From Gammaproteobacteria bacterium (lineage in GTDB: Bacteria; Pseudomonadota; Gammaproteobacteria; SZUA-229): a DNA stretch of 16,698 bases. The translations under genes and the position numbers were made by a program. Numbering within the stretch: position 1 is the first letter of the stretch; every line of letters begins with the position of its first letter. Positions 1 to 5,987 of the stretch are shown piece by piece. Under the pieces are notes generated by a model. That model was not told the origin of the DNA, did no database searches, and saw only the letters and a program-made list of their open reading frames with translations. The stretch spans positions 1-16,698 of the forward strand of contig DRLE01000091.1 in NCBI GenBank assembly GCA_011051475.1, in the 5' to 3' direction.

Positions 1-332
1 CCCAGCACCATGGAATCCAGCCCGCTGGCCACTTCCATGGCATGGCGGATAGTCTCCTCGTGATTATGAATATACAGGTGCTCTTTCAGGCGGTTTTCGT
101 CAATGCTGTGGAACTGGCTGAACCAATGGATAATGTCCTGGTCATTATTATCAGAAGTTACGCAGTATAGTTCGGTGCGATTGCAGGTCGAAAGAATGCT
201 GGCCTCTTCGACATGTTCCAGCTTTTTCAGGCTGGCCAGGGCTTCGGGCAGTGACTGCGGAGTAAATGCAAGCCGTTCGCGCAGATCAAGCGGCGCGGTT
301 TTATGGTTGATACCCAGTGTAATCAAAGACAT
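1..332 (-). CDS. hemA: Glutamyl-tRNA reductase, N-terminal part (cut by window edge)
   Basis: HemA reduces the glutamyl group of Glu-tRNA(Glu) with NADPH to glutamate-1-semialdehyde, the first committed step of the C5 route to 5-aminolevulinate and haem, in the cytosol. The visible 110 residues begin MSLITLGINHKTAP and contain the family signature STCNRTE. Its cysteine falls at residue 50, the position of the catalytic nucleophile in this family. The GLDSMVLG stretch before the cut is also typical. The ATG at 332-330 gives exactly the usual N-terminus. The gene is transcribed divergently from the TPR lipoprotein gene, so the 333-558 gap probably holds both promoters. In related genomes prfA and prmC often follow hemA, but here the rest lies outside the window. 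Identification is secure from the sequence; function is by family. Confidence 0.97.
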   Translation of the reverse strand, partial: MSLITLGINHKTAPLDLRERLAFTPQSLPEALASLKKLEHVEEASILSTCNRTELYCVTSDNNDQDIIHWFSQFHSIDENRLKEHLYIHNHEETIRHAMEVASGLDSMVL

Positions 333-451
333 AAACGGTTTGCGGATAAAAGATTCCAGACAAAAGATTCATTGAGACCCATAATCGGCCCGCAGGTATG
401 CCCTCGGGAGATTTATGCGGGGAAACGCGCAATTTTGCGTGAAGCCACCAC

Positions 452-465
452 TTAACTCAAGTTAA
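452..465. promoter_or_regulatory. Small palindrome in the hemA/TPR divergent spacer
   Basis: TTAACT and AGTTAA flank a 2-base CA spacer, a perfect 6-bp inverted repeat. A second short inverted repeat, CGCAA-TT-TTGCG, lies at about 429-440. Both sit between the divergent hemA and TPR genes, where an operator or promoter element would be expected. No regulator is recognisable, so a function is only inferred. Confidence 0.25.
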
Positions 466-558
466 AACCGGCCAAAAGCTGTAATTTTGTCTATTTTCCC
501 GGCTTTCATACTTTATAGTGTATCTATCTCTGGAAAATGCGTTATATTTGTACGAATA

Positions 559-2439
559 ATGTTATTCATTTGTACCCGGGTTAGTTCGCTTTTGCGTAAA
601 ATAATTTCAATTATCATCCAATCAGTTAAAAAATTCGTGCATAGTTTTTATTTCTTCGGGCAGCGTCTGTTCCTGCCCGCACTTTTCTCCCTGGCGATAA
701 TGTCAGGCCTGAGCGCATGCGATACTCTGCCTGTTAGCCCGCAGGAATCCGGGTCAGCTGCTGAACCTGCCGGCAAAACCGACACGGGCAGCGACTCTGC
801 CGGCAAGGCTGATAGTGGTGCTGATGCAGCCGCCACCGCACCGGCAGAAGATCTTGACAGTGAAACCCTGTTTAACCTGCTTGCTGCCGAGTTTGCCGGT
901 AACAGCGGTAATATCGACGCTTCACTGAAATACTACGAAAAAGCCTCGCAGGAAATCGAGGACAGCCGCATCGCGGCCCGGGCTGCCTATATTGCGATCT
1001 ATGGCAAGGACTACGAGACCGCACTGGAAGCGCTGAACCGCTGGGCCGAACTGGAGCCTGATGCGCTGGACCTGCAGAAAATGTATGCCATTACCTGGCT
1101 GCACCTGAAAAAACCGGAGAAGGCCGTGCCTTATATCCGCAAGGTGCTCGATCAAACCGAGGGATCGCCGGCAGACAAGGCCCTGGCGGTCAAGGCGCTG
1201 CTGGAAAAGGAAGCCAGCAATGAAGATGCCTACAAGGTGCTGCAAATACTCAATGCCGGTGACAGGAAACAGGTCCACCTGCTGGTGCTGCAGTCACGTT
1301 ATGCGGCCGAACTCAAGAAGTATGATGAAGCCATAGCCCTGCTGGACCAGGCACTGGAGACTGACCCGCAACTTTTTGAGGTCATGCTGATAAAGGCGCG
1401 CATACTTGCAGTACAGGGCAAGAACGACGAGGCAACAGCGCTGGTCAGCCGCGTGCTGAAAGAATACCCCGATAACGACAATCTTCGACTGCAATATGCG
1501 CGCATGTTGCTGGAGCAGGGCAAGCTTGAGGCCGCCATTAAGGAATATACGCTGCTGCATGAAAAGCTGCCTGAAAACGGCGATATCTCTTTAAGCCTGG
1601 CGCTGCTCTATATCGAAACCAGGCAGCTGGATGAGGCGGTGGAAATATTTGAGGAAATGGTCGAGACCGACCAGCGAACTGCAGTGGCCCATTACTATCT
1701 AGGTCGTATTGCGCAGAACCGGGGAGAGAACAAGCAGGCTGTGGCCTATTACCTGCGGGTAAAATCCGGTGAGTATGCCTATGATGCCCAGCTTCGCATC
1801 GGCATCCTGCTGTCCGAACTGGGCAGGCCGGATGACGGCCTGGCCAAGCTGGCGGCACTGGCCGAAGAGCAGACTGACTGGGGATTGCGCGTACGCGCCT
1901 ACCTGGCCCAGGGTGAAATTCTGCGCGAGCAGAAACGTTACAGGGAAGGTGTGGAAATGTACAGCCGCGCGCTGATGCAAAAACCCGACGACACCACCCT
2001 GTTATATGCCCGCGGTTTAATGGCGGAAAAAGCCGATCAGCTGAAACTGGCGGAAGCCGACCTGCGCAAGGTTATCGAGCTCGATCCCAAGAGCGCCGAT
2101 GCCCTCAATGCTCTGGGCTATACCCTGGCCGACCGTACCGACCGTTATGAAGAGGCGCTGGGCTATATCCTGCGTGCTTCCGAGCTGGTGCCGGATGATC
2201 CGGCCATACTCGATAGCCTGGGCTGGGTAAACTACCGCATGGGCAGAATGGATGAAGCGATGAAGTGGCTGTCAAAGGCCTTCGAAAAACTCGAAGATGC
2301 CGAAATTGCCGCGCACTATGGCGAGGTGTTGTGGGTCTCCGGGCAGAAGGACAAGGCGCGGGAAATCTGGGCTAAAGGTAAAAAGCAGAATGCCAAAAAC
2401 CCGGTGCTGATCAAGACTCTTAAACGGTTTAAACAATAA
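559..2439 (+). CDS. TPR-repeat lipoprotein upstream of lolB
   Basis: This is a large tetratricopeptide-repeat protein of unproven function, found next to lolB in many Gammaproteobacteria. A hydrophobic segment ends in a lipobox (SGLSAC, Cys codon 718-720), so it is probably exported and lipid-anchored. An Ala/Ser/Gly/Asp-rich linker follows, and then TPR helices run almost to the C-terminus, with repeated A..Y...L..DP patterns and DALNALGYTLADR near the end. TPR arrays bind proteins, so a scaffold or assembly role in the envelope is inferred. The start is uncertain. The frame is open from a TTG at 487; ATG 559 puts the lipobox Cys at residue 54; GTG 637 puts it at residue 28, a more usual signal-peptide length. 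None has a clear Shine-Dalgarno sequence. lolB follows after a repeat-filled 179-bp gap. Confidence 0.85.
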   Translation: MLFICTRVSSLLRKIISIIIQSVKKFVHSFYFFGQRLFLPALFSLAIMSGLSACDTLPVSPQESGSAAEPAGKTDTGSDSAGKADSGADAAATAPAEDLDSETLFNLLAAEFAGNSGNIDASLKYYEKASQEIEDSRIAARAAYIAIYGKDYETALEALNRWAELEPDALDLQKMYAITWLHLKKPEKAVPYIRKVLDQTEGSPADKALAVKALLEKEASNEDAYKVLQILNAGDRKQVHLLVLQSRYAAELKKYDEAIALLDQALETDPQLFEVMLIKARILAVQGKNDEATALVSRVLKEYPDNDNLRLQYARMLLEQGKLEAAIKEYTLLHEKLPENGDISLSLALLYIETRQLDEAVEIFEEMVETDQRTAVAHYYLGRIAQNRGENKQAVAYYLRVKSGEYAYDAQLRIGILLSELGRPDDGLAKLAALAEEQTDWGLRVRAYLAQGEILREQKRYREGVEMYSRALMQKPDDTTLLYARGLMAEKADQLKLAEADLRKVIELDPKSADALNALGYTLADRTDRYEEALGYILRASELVPDDPAILDSLGWVNYRMGRMDEAMKWLSKAFEKLEDAEIAAHYGEVLWVSGQKDKAREIWAKGKKQNAKNPVLIKTLKRFKQ

Positions 2440-2601
2440 AAAGCTGAACCGCAAAGGCGCAAAGACGCAGAGAAAAAACACGCTATTGTTACTATTTTCT
2501 GATGGGTACCTGACACACATAGCGTATAACCTGTGTCGTTAATGGCGGAACATAAAAACAAAATATACTCTGCGCCTCCGCGCCTCTGCGGTTCAGCTTT
2601 T
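2439..2601. repeat. Inverted-repeat mini-element between the TPR gene and lolB
   Basis: Two 34-bp arms (2439-2472 and 2568-2601) are inverted copies with 4 mismatches, all A/G-type. Each contains the GCTGAACCGCA motif and a GGCGC...CGCAGAG tail. The 95-bp core is AT-rich and has its own short inverted pair, GACACA/TGTGTC. No coding capacity is evident. The left arm overlaps the last A of the TPR stop codon, and the right arm ends 17 bp before the lolB ATG. The structure resembles a MITE or an intergenic hairpin repeat; whether it is mobile is inference. Confidence 0.75.
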
Positions 2602-2618
2602 AAGCTTTTACAAAAAAT

Positions 2619-3287
2619 ATGCAGCGTTCTCTTCTCACAATCCCACTGCTTGTTATGGCCGGTCTGTTGCTGGCATCCTGTGCCGCCGTTGAAGAAAAGC
2701 CGGTGGCCGAAGAGCAGCCGGTAACGAAAACACCGGTGGTCAGCAAGAAGAAAAAAAAATCCGAGCCTTCTCACTGGGAAGAGGAAAAACTGGCGCGACA
2801 GGGCATCAATAAATGGGAAGTGCGCGGTCGCCTGGGCATTCAGACGGAAACCAATGGCGGCACCATGGATATTATCTGGAAGCAGGCCGATGATGAGTAT
2901 TCCATCCGTTTGATAGCCGCCATGGGTGCAGGTACCTACCTGATACAGGGAAATGACCGCTTCGCCGAAATCCGCTTTCCCGATGGCAGCAAAAAAACCA
3001 TTAACAATGTTGATGAGGTATTCAGTACCGCGCTGGAGCTGGACCTCCCCATCAGTGCAGTCAAGGACTGGGTACGGGGATTACCGGCCAGTTCGTTCTC
3101 ACATGGAAAGATCAAATGGAACAAACAGGGGCTGATTGATACCATTGACCAGTCCGGCTGGCATGTGGAAATGAAAAAATATGCCGGTAAAAAAATACAG
3201 CTGCCGCATGACCTGCACCTGACCCATCGTGATGATGATGAGCTTTCCATTCGCTTTCTGTTTCGCCAGTGGCTGATTGACAACTAA
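2619..3287 (+). CDS. lolB: Outer-membrane lipoprotein receptor LolB
   Basis: LolB is the outer-membrane end of the Lol pathway. It takes lipoproteins from the periplasmic chaperone LolA and inserts them into the inner leaflet of the outer membrane. The 222-residue product starts with a lipoprotein signal peptide ending LLLASC (Cys 21). A charged linker with five consecutive lysines (about 43-47) follows, then the LolB fold with WEVRGRLGI, the VKDWVRGLP stretch typical of the family, and a C-terminal RFLFRQWLIDN. Length is close to the usual 200-210 residues plus the linker. The ATG at 2619 is preceded by an A-rich run rather than a Shine-Dalgarno sequence, because a repeat element ends just upstream. 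The TAA overlaps the first possible ATG of ispE, so cotranslation is likely. The lolB-ispE-prs order supports the call. Confidence 0.93.
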   Translation: MQRSLLTIPLLVMAGLLLASCAAVEEKPVAEEQPVTKTPVVSKKKKKSEPSHWEEEKLARQGINKWEVRGRLGIQTETNGGTMDIIWKQADDEYSIRLIAAMGAGTYLIQGNDRFAEIRFPDGSKKTINNVDEVFSTALELDLPISAVKDWVRGLPASSFSHGKIKWNKQGLIDTIDQSGWHVEMKKYAGKKIQLPHDLHLTHRDDDELSIRFLFRQWLIDN

Positions 3288-3307
3288 TGCGTGGTTCCCT
3301 GGGGGGC

Positions 3308-4213
3308 ATGTCAGTGCAATGGCCGGCCCCGGCAAAGCTCAACCTGATGCTGCATATCACCGGTCGGCGCGAAGACGGCTACCATCTGCTGCAGACTGTA
3401 TTCCAGTTTATCGATTTTGCCGATTACCTTGAATTTGGCGTACGCGACGATGGCCGCATACGCCGCCACAGCAATGCAGATTTCACTGTGCCTGCGGATG
3501 AAGACATTATCGTACGCGCCGCGCAAAAACTGCGCGAGGCCGCCATTGACAGGCATATTGCGGCCGCCGATTATGGCGTGGACATCCATCTGCAGAAAAA
3601 CATTCCCATGGGCGCCGGCCTCGGTGGCGGCAGCTCGGATGCGGCCACCACGCTACTGGCGCTGAACCACTACTGGAGGCTGGGTTTTAGCCTCGATGAG
3701 CTGGCCGATATCGGTCTGAAGCTGGGTGCAGACGTACCGGTTTTCGTGCGTGGTTTTGCCGCCTTTGCCGAAGGTGTCGGTGAAAAACTGCAGCCGGTTG
3801 AGCCGGCAGAAAACTGGTATGTGCTGCTGATACCGCCGGTGCATGTTTCCACACAGGCGATCTTCGAAAACCCCGATTTGACAAGGGATTGCGATGCCAT
3901 CAAACTATGCGACCTTTCGCAAAAGGCATGGACAAACGTGTGCACCCCGGTGGTAAAAAAACACTACCCGGAAGTTTCGCAAGCTATTGATATTATTAAT
4001 GAATATGCGGAAGCGAAAATGAGCGGAACCGGCGCCTCGGTATTTGCCGCCTTTGCTGAAAAAGCACGGGCAGAGCAGGTACTGGAAAAAATCAGGCAAA
4101 AGCCGGAAATCGCCGGCTGGAAAAGTCTGCTGGTGAGGGGGCAGAATCAGTCCTCACTGCATCGGTTTATGGCCGAGAATTTAGCGTTGCCGCCCGCGAG
4201 TTTGTCATCCTGA
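3308..4213 (+). CDS. ispE: 4-diphosphocytidyl-2-C-methyl-D-erythritol kinase
   Basis: IspE phosphorylates CDP-ME at the 2-hydroxyl in the MEP pathway of isoprenoid precursor synthesis. The 301-residue GHMP kinase starts MSVQWPAPAKLNL, aligning with the E. coli N-terminus, with the conserved Lys at residue 10. The ATP loop GAGLGGGSSDA is at residues 102-112, the catalytic-type Asp of ADVPVF at about 142, and the C-terminal GHMP motif SGTGASVFAAF is present. I chose ATG 3308 because it matches homologues and lies just after a G-rich tract. An in-frame ATG at 3287 overlapping the lolB stop would add only seven residues. The last four residues and the TGA lie inside a dispersed 40-bp repeat (4201-4240), so the C-terminus has probably been altered by it. 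No active-site residue is affected. Confidence 0.96.
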   Translation: MSVQWPAPAKLNLMLHITGRREDGYHLLQTVFQFIDFADYLEFGVRDDGRIRRHSNADFTVPADEDIIVRAAQKLREAAIDRHIAAADYGVDIHLQKNIPMGAGLGGGSSDAATTLLALNHYWRLGFSLDELADIGLKLGADVPVFVRGFAAFAEGVGEKLQPVEPAENWYVLLIPPVHVSTQAIFENPDLTRDCDAIKLCDLSQKAWTNVCTPVVKKHYPEVSQAIDIINEYAEAKMSGTGASVFAAFAEKARAEQVLEKIRQKPEIAGWKSLLVRGQNQSSLHRFMAENLALPPASLSS

Positions 4214-4240
4214 GCGAAGCGTAGCGGAGTCGAAGGATCT
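4201..4240 (+). repeat. Dispersed 40-bp repeat, copy 1 (supplies the ispE stop)
   Basis: This copy matches the reverse complement of 15955-15994 at 39 of 40 positions. It also clearly matches 7294-7332 and, more weakly, 15834-15871. The core is GTCATCCTGAGCG followed by GGAGTCGAAGGATCT. The ispE TGA at 4211-4213 lies inside it. It belongs to a type of short intergenic repeat seen in many bacterial genomes. Confidence 0.85.
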
Positions 4241-4264
4241 TGAAGCTGATAACAGGCGCCGGTC

Positions 4265-4288
4265 GTTGTAAGTTTCAAGTTGTAAGTT
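4265..4288. repeat. Short heptamer array upstream of the tRNA-Gln locus
   Basis: The heptamers TTGTAAG, TTTCAAG and TTGTAAG follow each other directly. Equivalently, the 10-mer GTTGTAAGTT occurs twice, 14 bp apart. This resembles the short tandemly repeated heptamers known from intergenic regions of other bacteria. It directly precedes the degenerate tRNA copy. Confidence 0.55.
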
Positions 4289-4290
4289 AT

Positions 4291-4369
4291 TGGGCCGTCG
4301 CCCCAGGTTGCGATATGGGTAAGGCACCAGCCGTTAAGAAGACCTGAGATCCTGGCATGCGCAGGTTCG
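4291..4369 (+). pseudogene. Scrambled partial copy of tRNA-Gln
   Basis: Three blocks identical to the intact tRNA-Gln downstream occur in the same order. They are 12 nt (acceptor 5' strand, TGGGCCGTCGCC), 12 nt (GTAAGGCACCAG) and 22 nt (second half of the anticodon arm to the start of the T-loop). Between them, the D-loop bases AAGCG are replaced by 16 unrelated bases and the anticodon-loop bases by about 17. The 3' half of the T arm, the acceptor 3' strand and CCA are missing. It cannot fold as a tRNA with a closed acceptor stem, so I call it a pseudogene. The six bases before it, AGTTAT, also precede the real gene. With only 19 bp to the intact gene, it is probably transcribed as part of the tRNA-Gln leader. 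Confidence 0.8.
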
Positions 4370-4388
4370 TTTTGAAGTAAAGAGTTAT

Positions 4389-4463
4389 TGGGCCGTCGCC
4401 AAGCGGTAAGGCACCAGGTTTTGATCCTGGCATGCGCAGGTTCGAATCCTGCCGGCCCAGCCA
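4389..4463 (+). tRNA. tRNA-Gln (anticodon UUG)
   Basis: A complete cloverleaf with encoded CCA. The acceptor strand TGGGCCG pairs with CGGCCCA, the anticodon stem CCAGG pairs with CCTGG around loop TTTTGAT (anticodon TTG at 4421-4423), and the T arm is GCAGG-TTCGAAT-CCTGC with discriminator G. The location between ispE and prs is the conserved place for tRNA-Gln in Pseudomonas-type gammaproteobacteria. The gene lies unusually between a degenerate tRNA copy and a long hairpin that includes its own 3' end. Confidence 0.97.
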
Positions 4464-4511
4464 TTACTTAAGCCCACGATAGTGGGCTTAAGTAATGGCT
4501 TTGCCGACAGG
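4448..4511 (+). repeat. 30-bp hairpin that includes the tRNA-Gln 3' end
   Basis: The left arm 4448-4477 (T-stem 3' strand, acceptor 3' strand and CCA of tRNA-Gln, plus 14 bp) pairs with the right arm 4482-4511 around a GATA loop. It has 27 of 30 pairs, and the inner 19 (4459-4477 with 4482-4500) are perfect. No T-run follows the stem, so it is not a standard intrinsic terminator. In the primary transcript it would compete with folding of the tRNA 3' end until processed. Confidence 0.8.
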
Positions 4512-4799
4512 TAGAAAAGGCCTGCTGGTTCGAAAAAATTGTCCGGAACAATTTTTCACGAGCGCTAGCGAGCCCGCAGGGCGGAGGGCAGGAGGCCCGG
4601 AGTAATCCTGCCCCCGAAGCGTGCAGAGAAATAATTAGTGCTGCTATCGTGGGCTTAAGTAATGGCTTTGCCGGCAGGTAGAAAGGGCCTGCTGGTTCGA
4701 AAAAATTGTCCGGAACACGTTCACGAGCCAGATATTTTAAAGGGCGAGCCCGAAGGGCGGAGGGCAGGAAGCCCGGAGTAACCCTGCCGGCCCAGCCAT
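4482..4799. repeat. Two tandem repeats carrying interrupted tRNA-Gln 3' sequence
   Basis: Copy A (4482-4648) and copy B (4649-4799) have a 167-bp period. Their first 69 bases or so differ at only two positions, and they share a GGGCGGAGGGCAGGA block later. Both contain CTGGTTCGAA, like the tRNA T-loop, and after about 90-100 inserted bases resume with a (A/C)CCTGCC sequence like the T-stem 3' strand. Copy B continues through CGGCCCAGCCAT, exactly the tRNA-Gln 3' end (4783-4799 against 4448-4464). Copy A also carries a 9-bp AT-rich hairpin (4534-4556). No protein is credible here. This fills most of the 425-bp tRNA-prs gap; 4800-4890 shows nothing further. Confidence 0.75.
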
Positions 4800-4890
4800 A
4801 AGATTTTTGCAGCACTGCCAAGGCAGCCTGCCTATTTAGTCCGCCATATTGTGGTGCGGGCTTTCACCATTGCTGGATTATGTGAGTAAT

Positions 4891-5856
4891 ATGGCGCGAC
4901 AAAAAGACGACAGCCAGTTAATGATTTTTTCGGGTAATGCCAACCCGGCGCTGGCAAAACGTATTGCTGAAATCCTTGGCACCGTGCCCGGCAAGATACG
5001 GGTAGAGACTTTCAGCGATGGTGAGATTTTTGTCGAGATCGATGAAAACGTGCGTGGTCGGGACGTGTTTATTGTGCAGCCGACCTGCAAGCCCACCAAT
5101 GATAATCTGATGGAACTGATGATTATGATTGATGCCATGCGCAGGGCATCGGCAGAAAGGGTGACCGCGGTGGTGCCGTATTACGGTTACTCGCGCCAGG
5201 ATCGCAAGCCGCGCTCGGCGCGTGTGGCGATTACCGCCAAGGTGGTGGCCAATATGCTGGCCAGTGTCAAGCTTGACCGTCTGCTGACAGTCGATCTGCA
5301 CGCCGACCAGATCCAGGGCTTTTTCGATCTGCCGCTGGATAATGTATATGCCTCGCCGATATTGCTGAAAGATGTCTGGCAGCGCCATCACGATAACCTG
5401 CTGGTGGTGTCACCCGATGTGGGTGGTGTGGTTCGCGCCAGGGCGCTGGCAAAACGCCTGGGCGATGCCGACCTGGCGATTATCGACAAGCGCCGGCCAA
5501 AAGCCAATGTGGCCGAAGTCATGAATATTATCGGTGACGTGGAAGGCAAGAACTGCGTGATCGTTGATGACCTTGTCGATACTGCCGGCACTCTGTGCAA
5601 GGCGGCCAGGGCGTTAAAGGAACACGGCGCTGCCAGCGTATCGGCTTATTGTACGCACCCGGTACTGTCGGGCAATGCCATCAAGAATATAAACGAATCG
5701 GTTCTGGATGAACTGGTGGTGACCAATACCATTCCGCTGAGCGAAGAGGCTCAGCAGTGTGATCGCATCCGGCAATTGTCGGTGGCCACCATGCTGGCGG
5801 AAACCATTCGACGGATTCACATGGAAGAGTCTGTCAGTGAAATGTATATCGACTGA
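4891..5856 (+). CDS. prs: Ribose-phosphate pyrophosphokinase (PRPP synthetase)
   Basis: Prs transfers pyrophosphate from ATP to ribose-5-phosphate to make PRPP, the precursor for purines, pyrimidines, NAD, histidine and tryptophan, in the cytosol. The 321-residue product matches the bacterial class I enzyme along its length. Visible features are the catalytic-loop region YSRQDRKPRSARV, the TVDLHADQIQGFF segment, VVSPDVGGVVRARA, and the PRPP-binding loop VIVDDLVDTAGTLCKAA (VDD at about 225-227). The frame opens at a TTG (4849), but ATG 4891, with a weak GTGAG element before it, gives a length near the 315 residues of E. coli. ATG 4921 is a less likely alternative. It follows tRNA-Gln and precedes rplY, the usual order. 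Nothing in the active site looks altered. Confidence 0.97.
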   Translation: MARQKDDSQLMIFSGNANPALAKRIAEILGTVPGKIRVETFSDGEIFVEIDENVRGRDVFIVQPTCKPTNDNLMELMIMIDAMRRASAERVTAVVPYYGYSRQDRKPRSARVAITAKVVANMLASVKLDRLLTVDLHADQIQGFFDLPLDNVYASPILLKDVWQRHHDNLLVVSPDVGGVVRARALAKRLGDADLAIIDKRRPKANVAEVMNIIGDVEGKNCVIVDDLVDTAGTLCKAARALKEHGAASVSAYCTHPVLSGNAIKNINESVLDELVVTNTIPLSEEAQQCDRIRQLSVATMLAETIRRIHMEESVSEMYID

Positions 5857-5877
5857 TATGCAATAAAGAATCTGGCA

Positions 5878-5932
5878 CTCGGGCCATGCCCGAGCGCCGA
5901 TAGGGAAGCGGTAGCCTGTACGCTACAGTTTC
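5878..5932 (+). promoter_or_regulatory. Hairpins in the rplY leader
   Basis: Two stems lie in the 131-bp prs-rplY spacer. The first is CTCGGGC-CAT-GCCCGAG (5878-5894), a perfect 7-bp stem. The second is GTAGC-CTGTAC-GCTAC (5911-5926), extended with bulges by GGAA/TTCC (5904-5907 and 5929-5932). Neither has a strong T-tract. They could be an attenuator, a processing site or an autoregulatory leader of the ribosomal protein gene; the sequence does not decide. Confidence 0.35.
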
Positions 5933-5987
5933 CATACATGCTTCATTTGGTCGCGAATGAAGAATTTTATTATTTCTGGAGAATATT

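Noticed and set aside
103..375. Plus-strand frame of 90 codons opposite hemA
   Set aside because: Antisense to the conserved hemA N-terminus.
2533..2724. Small plus-strand frame of 63 codons overlapping the lolB start
   Set aside because: It runs through the repeat element and out of frame into lolB; its residues follow the repeat sequence.
4147..4464. Minus-strand open frame of 105 codons starting MAGPAGFEPAHARI
   Set aside because: It is the antisense translation of tRNA-Gln and its degenerate copy plus the end of ispE, a familiar source of false proteins in databases.
4291..4799. Genomic island or prophage integrated at tRNA-Gln
   Set aside because: Although tRNA 3' ends are duplicated, only 335 bp lie between them and no integrase, excisionase or cargo gene is present; kept only as a question about a non-autonomous element.
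4482..4799. CRISPR array
   Set aside because: Only two copies with a 167-bp period, unlike short direct repeats with unique spacers; no cas genes nearby.
4468..4821. Minus-strand open frame of 117 codons across the tandem repeats
   Set aside because: The two halves repeat each other because the DNA is a tandem repeat. There is no domain, no ribosome binding site, and its start lies in the prs leader.
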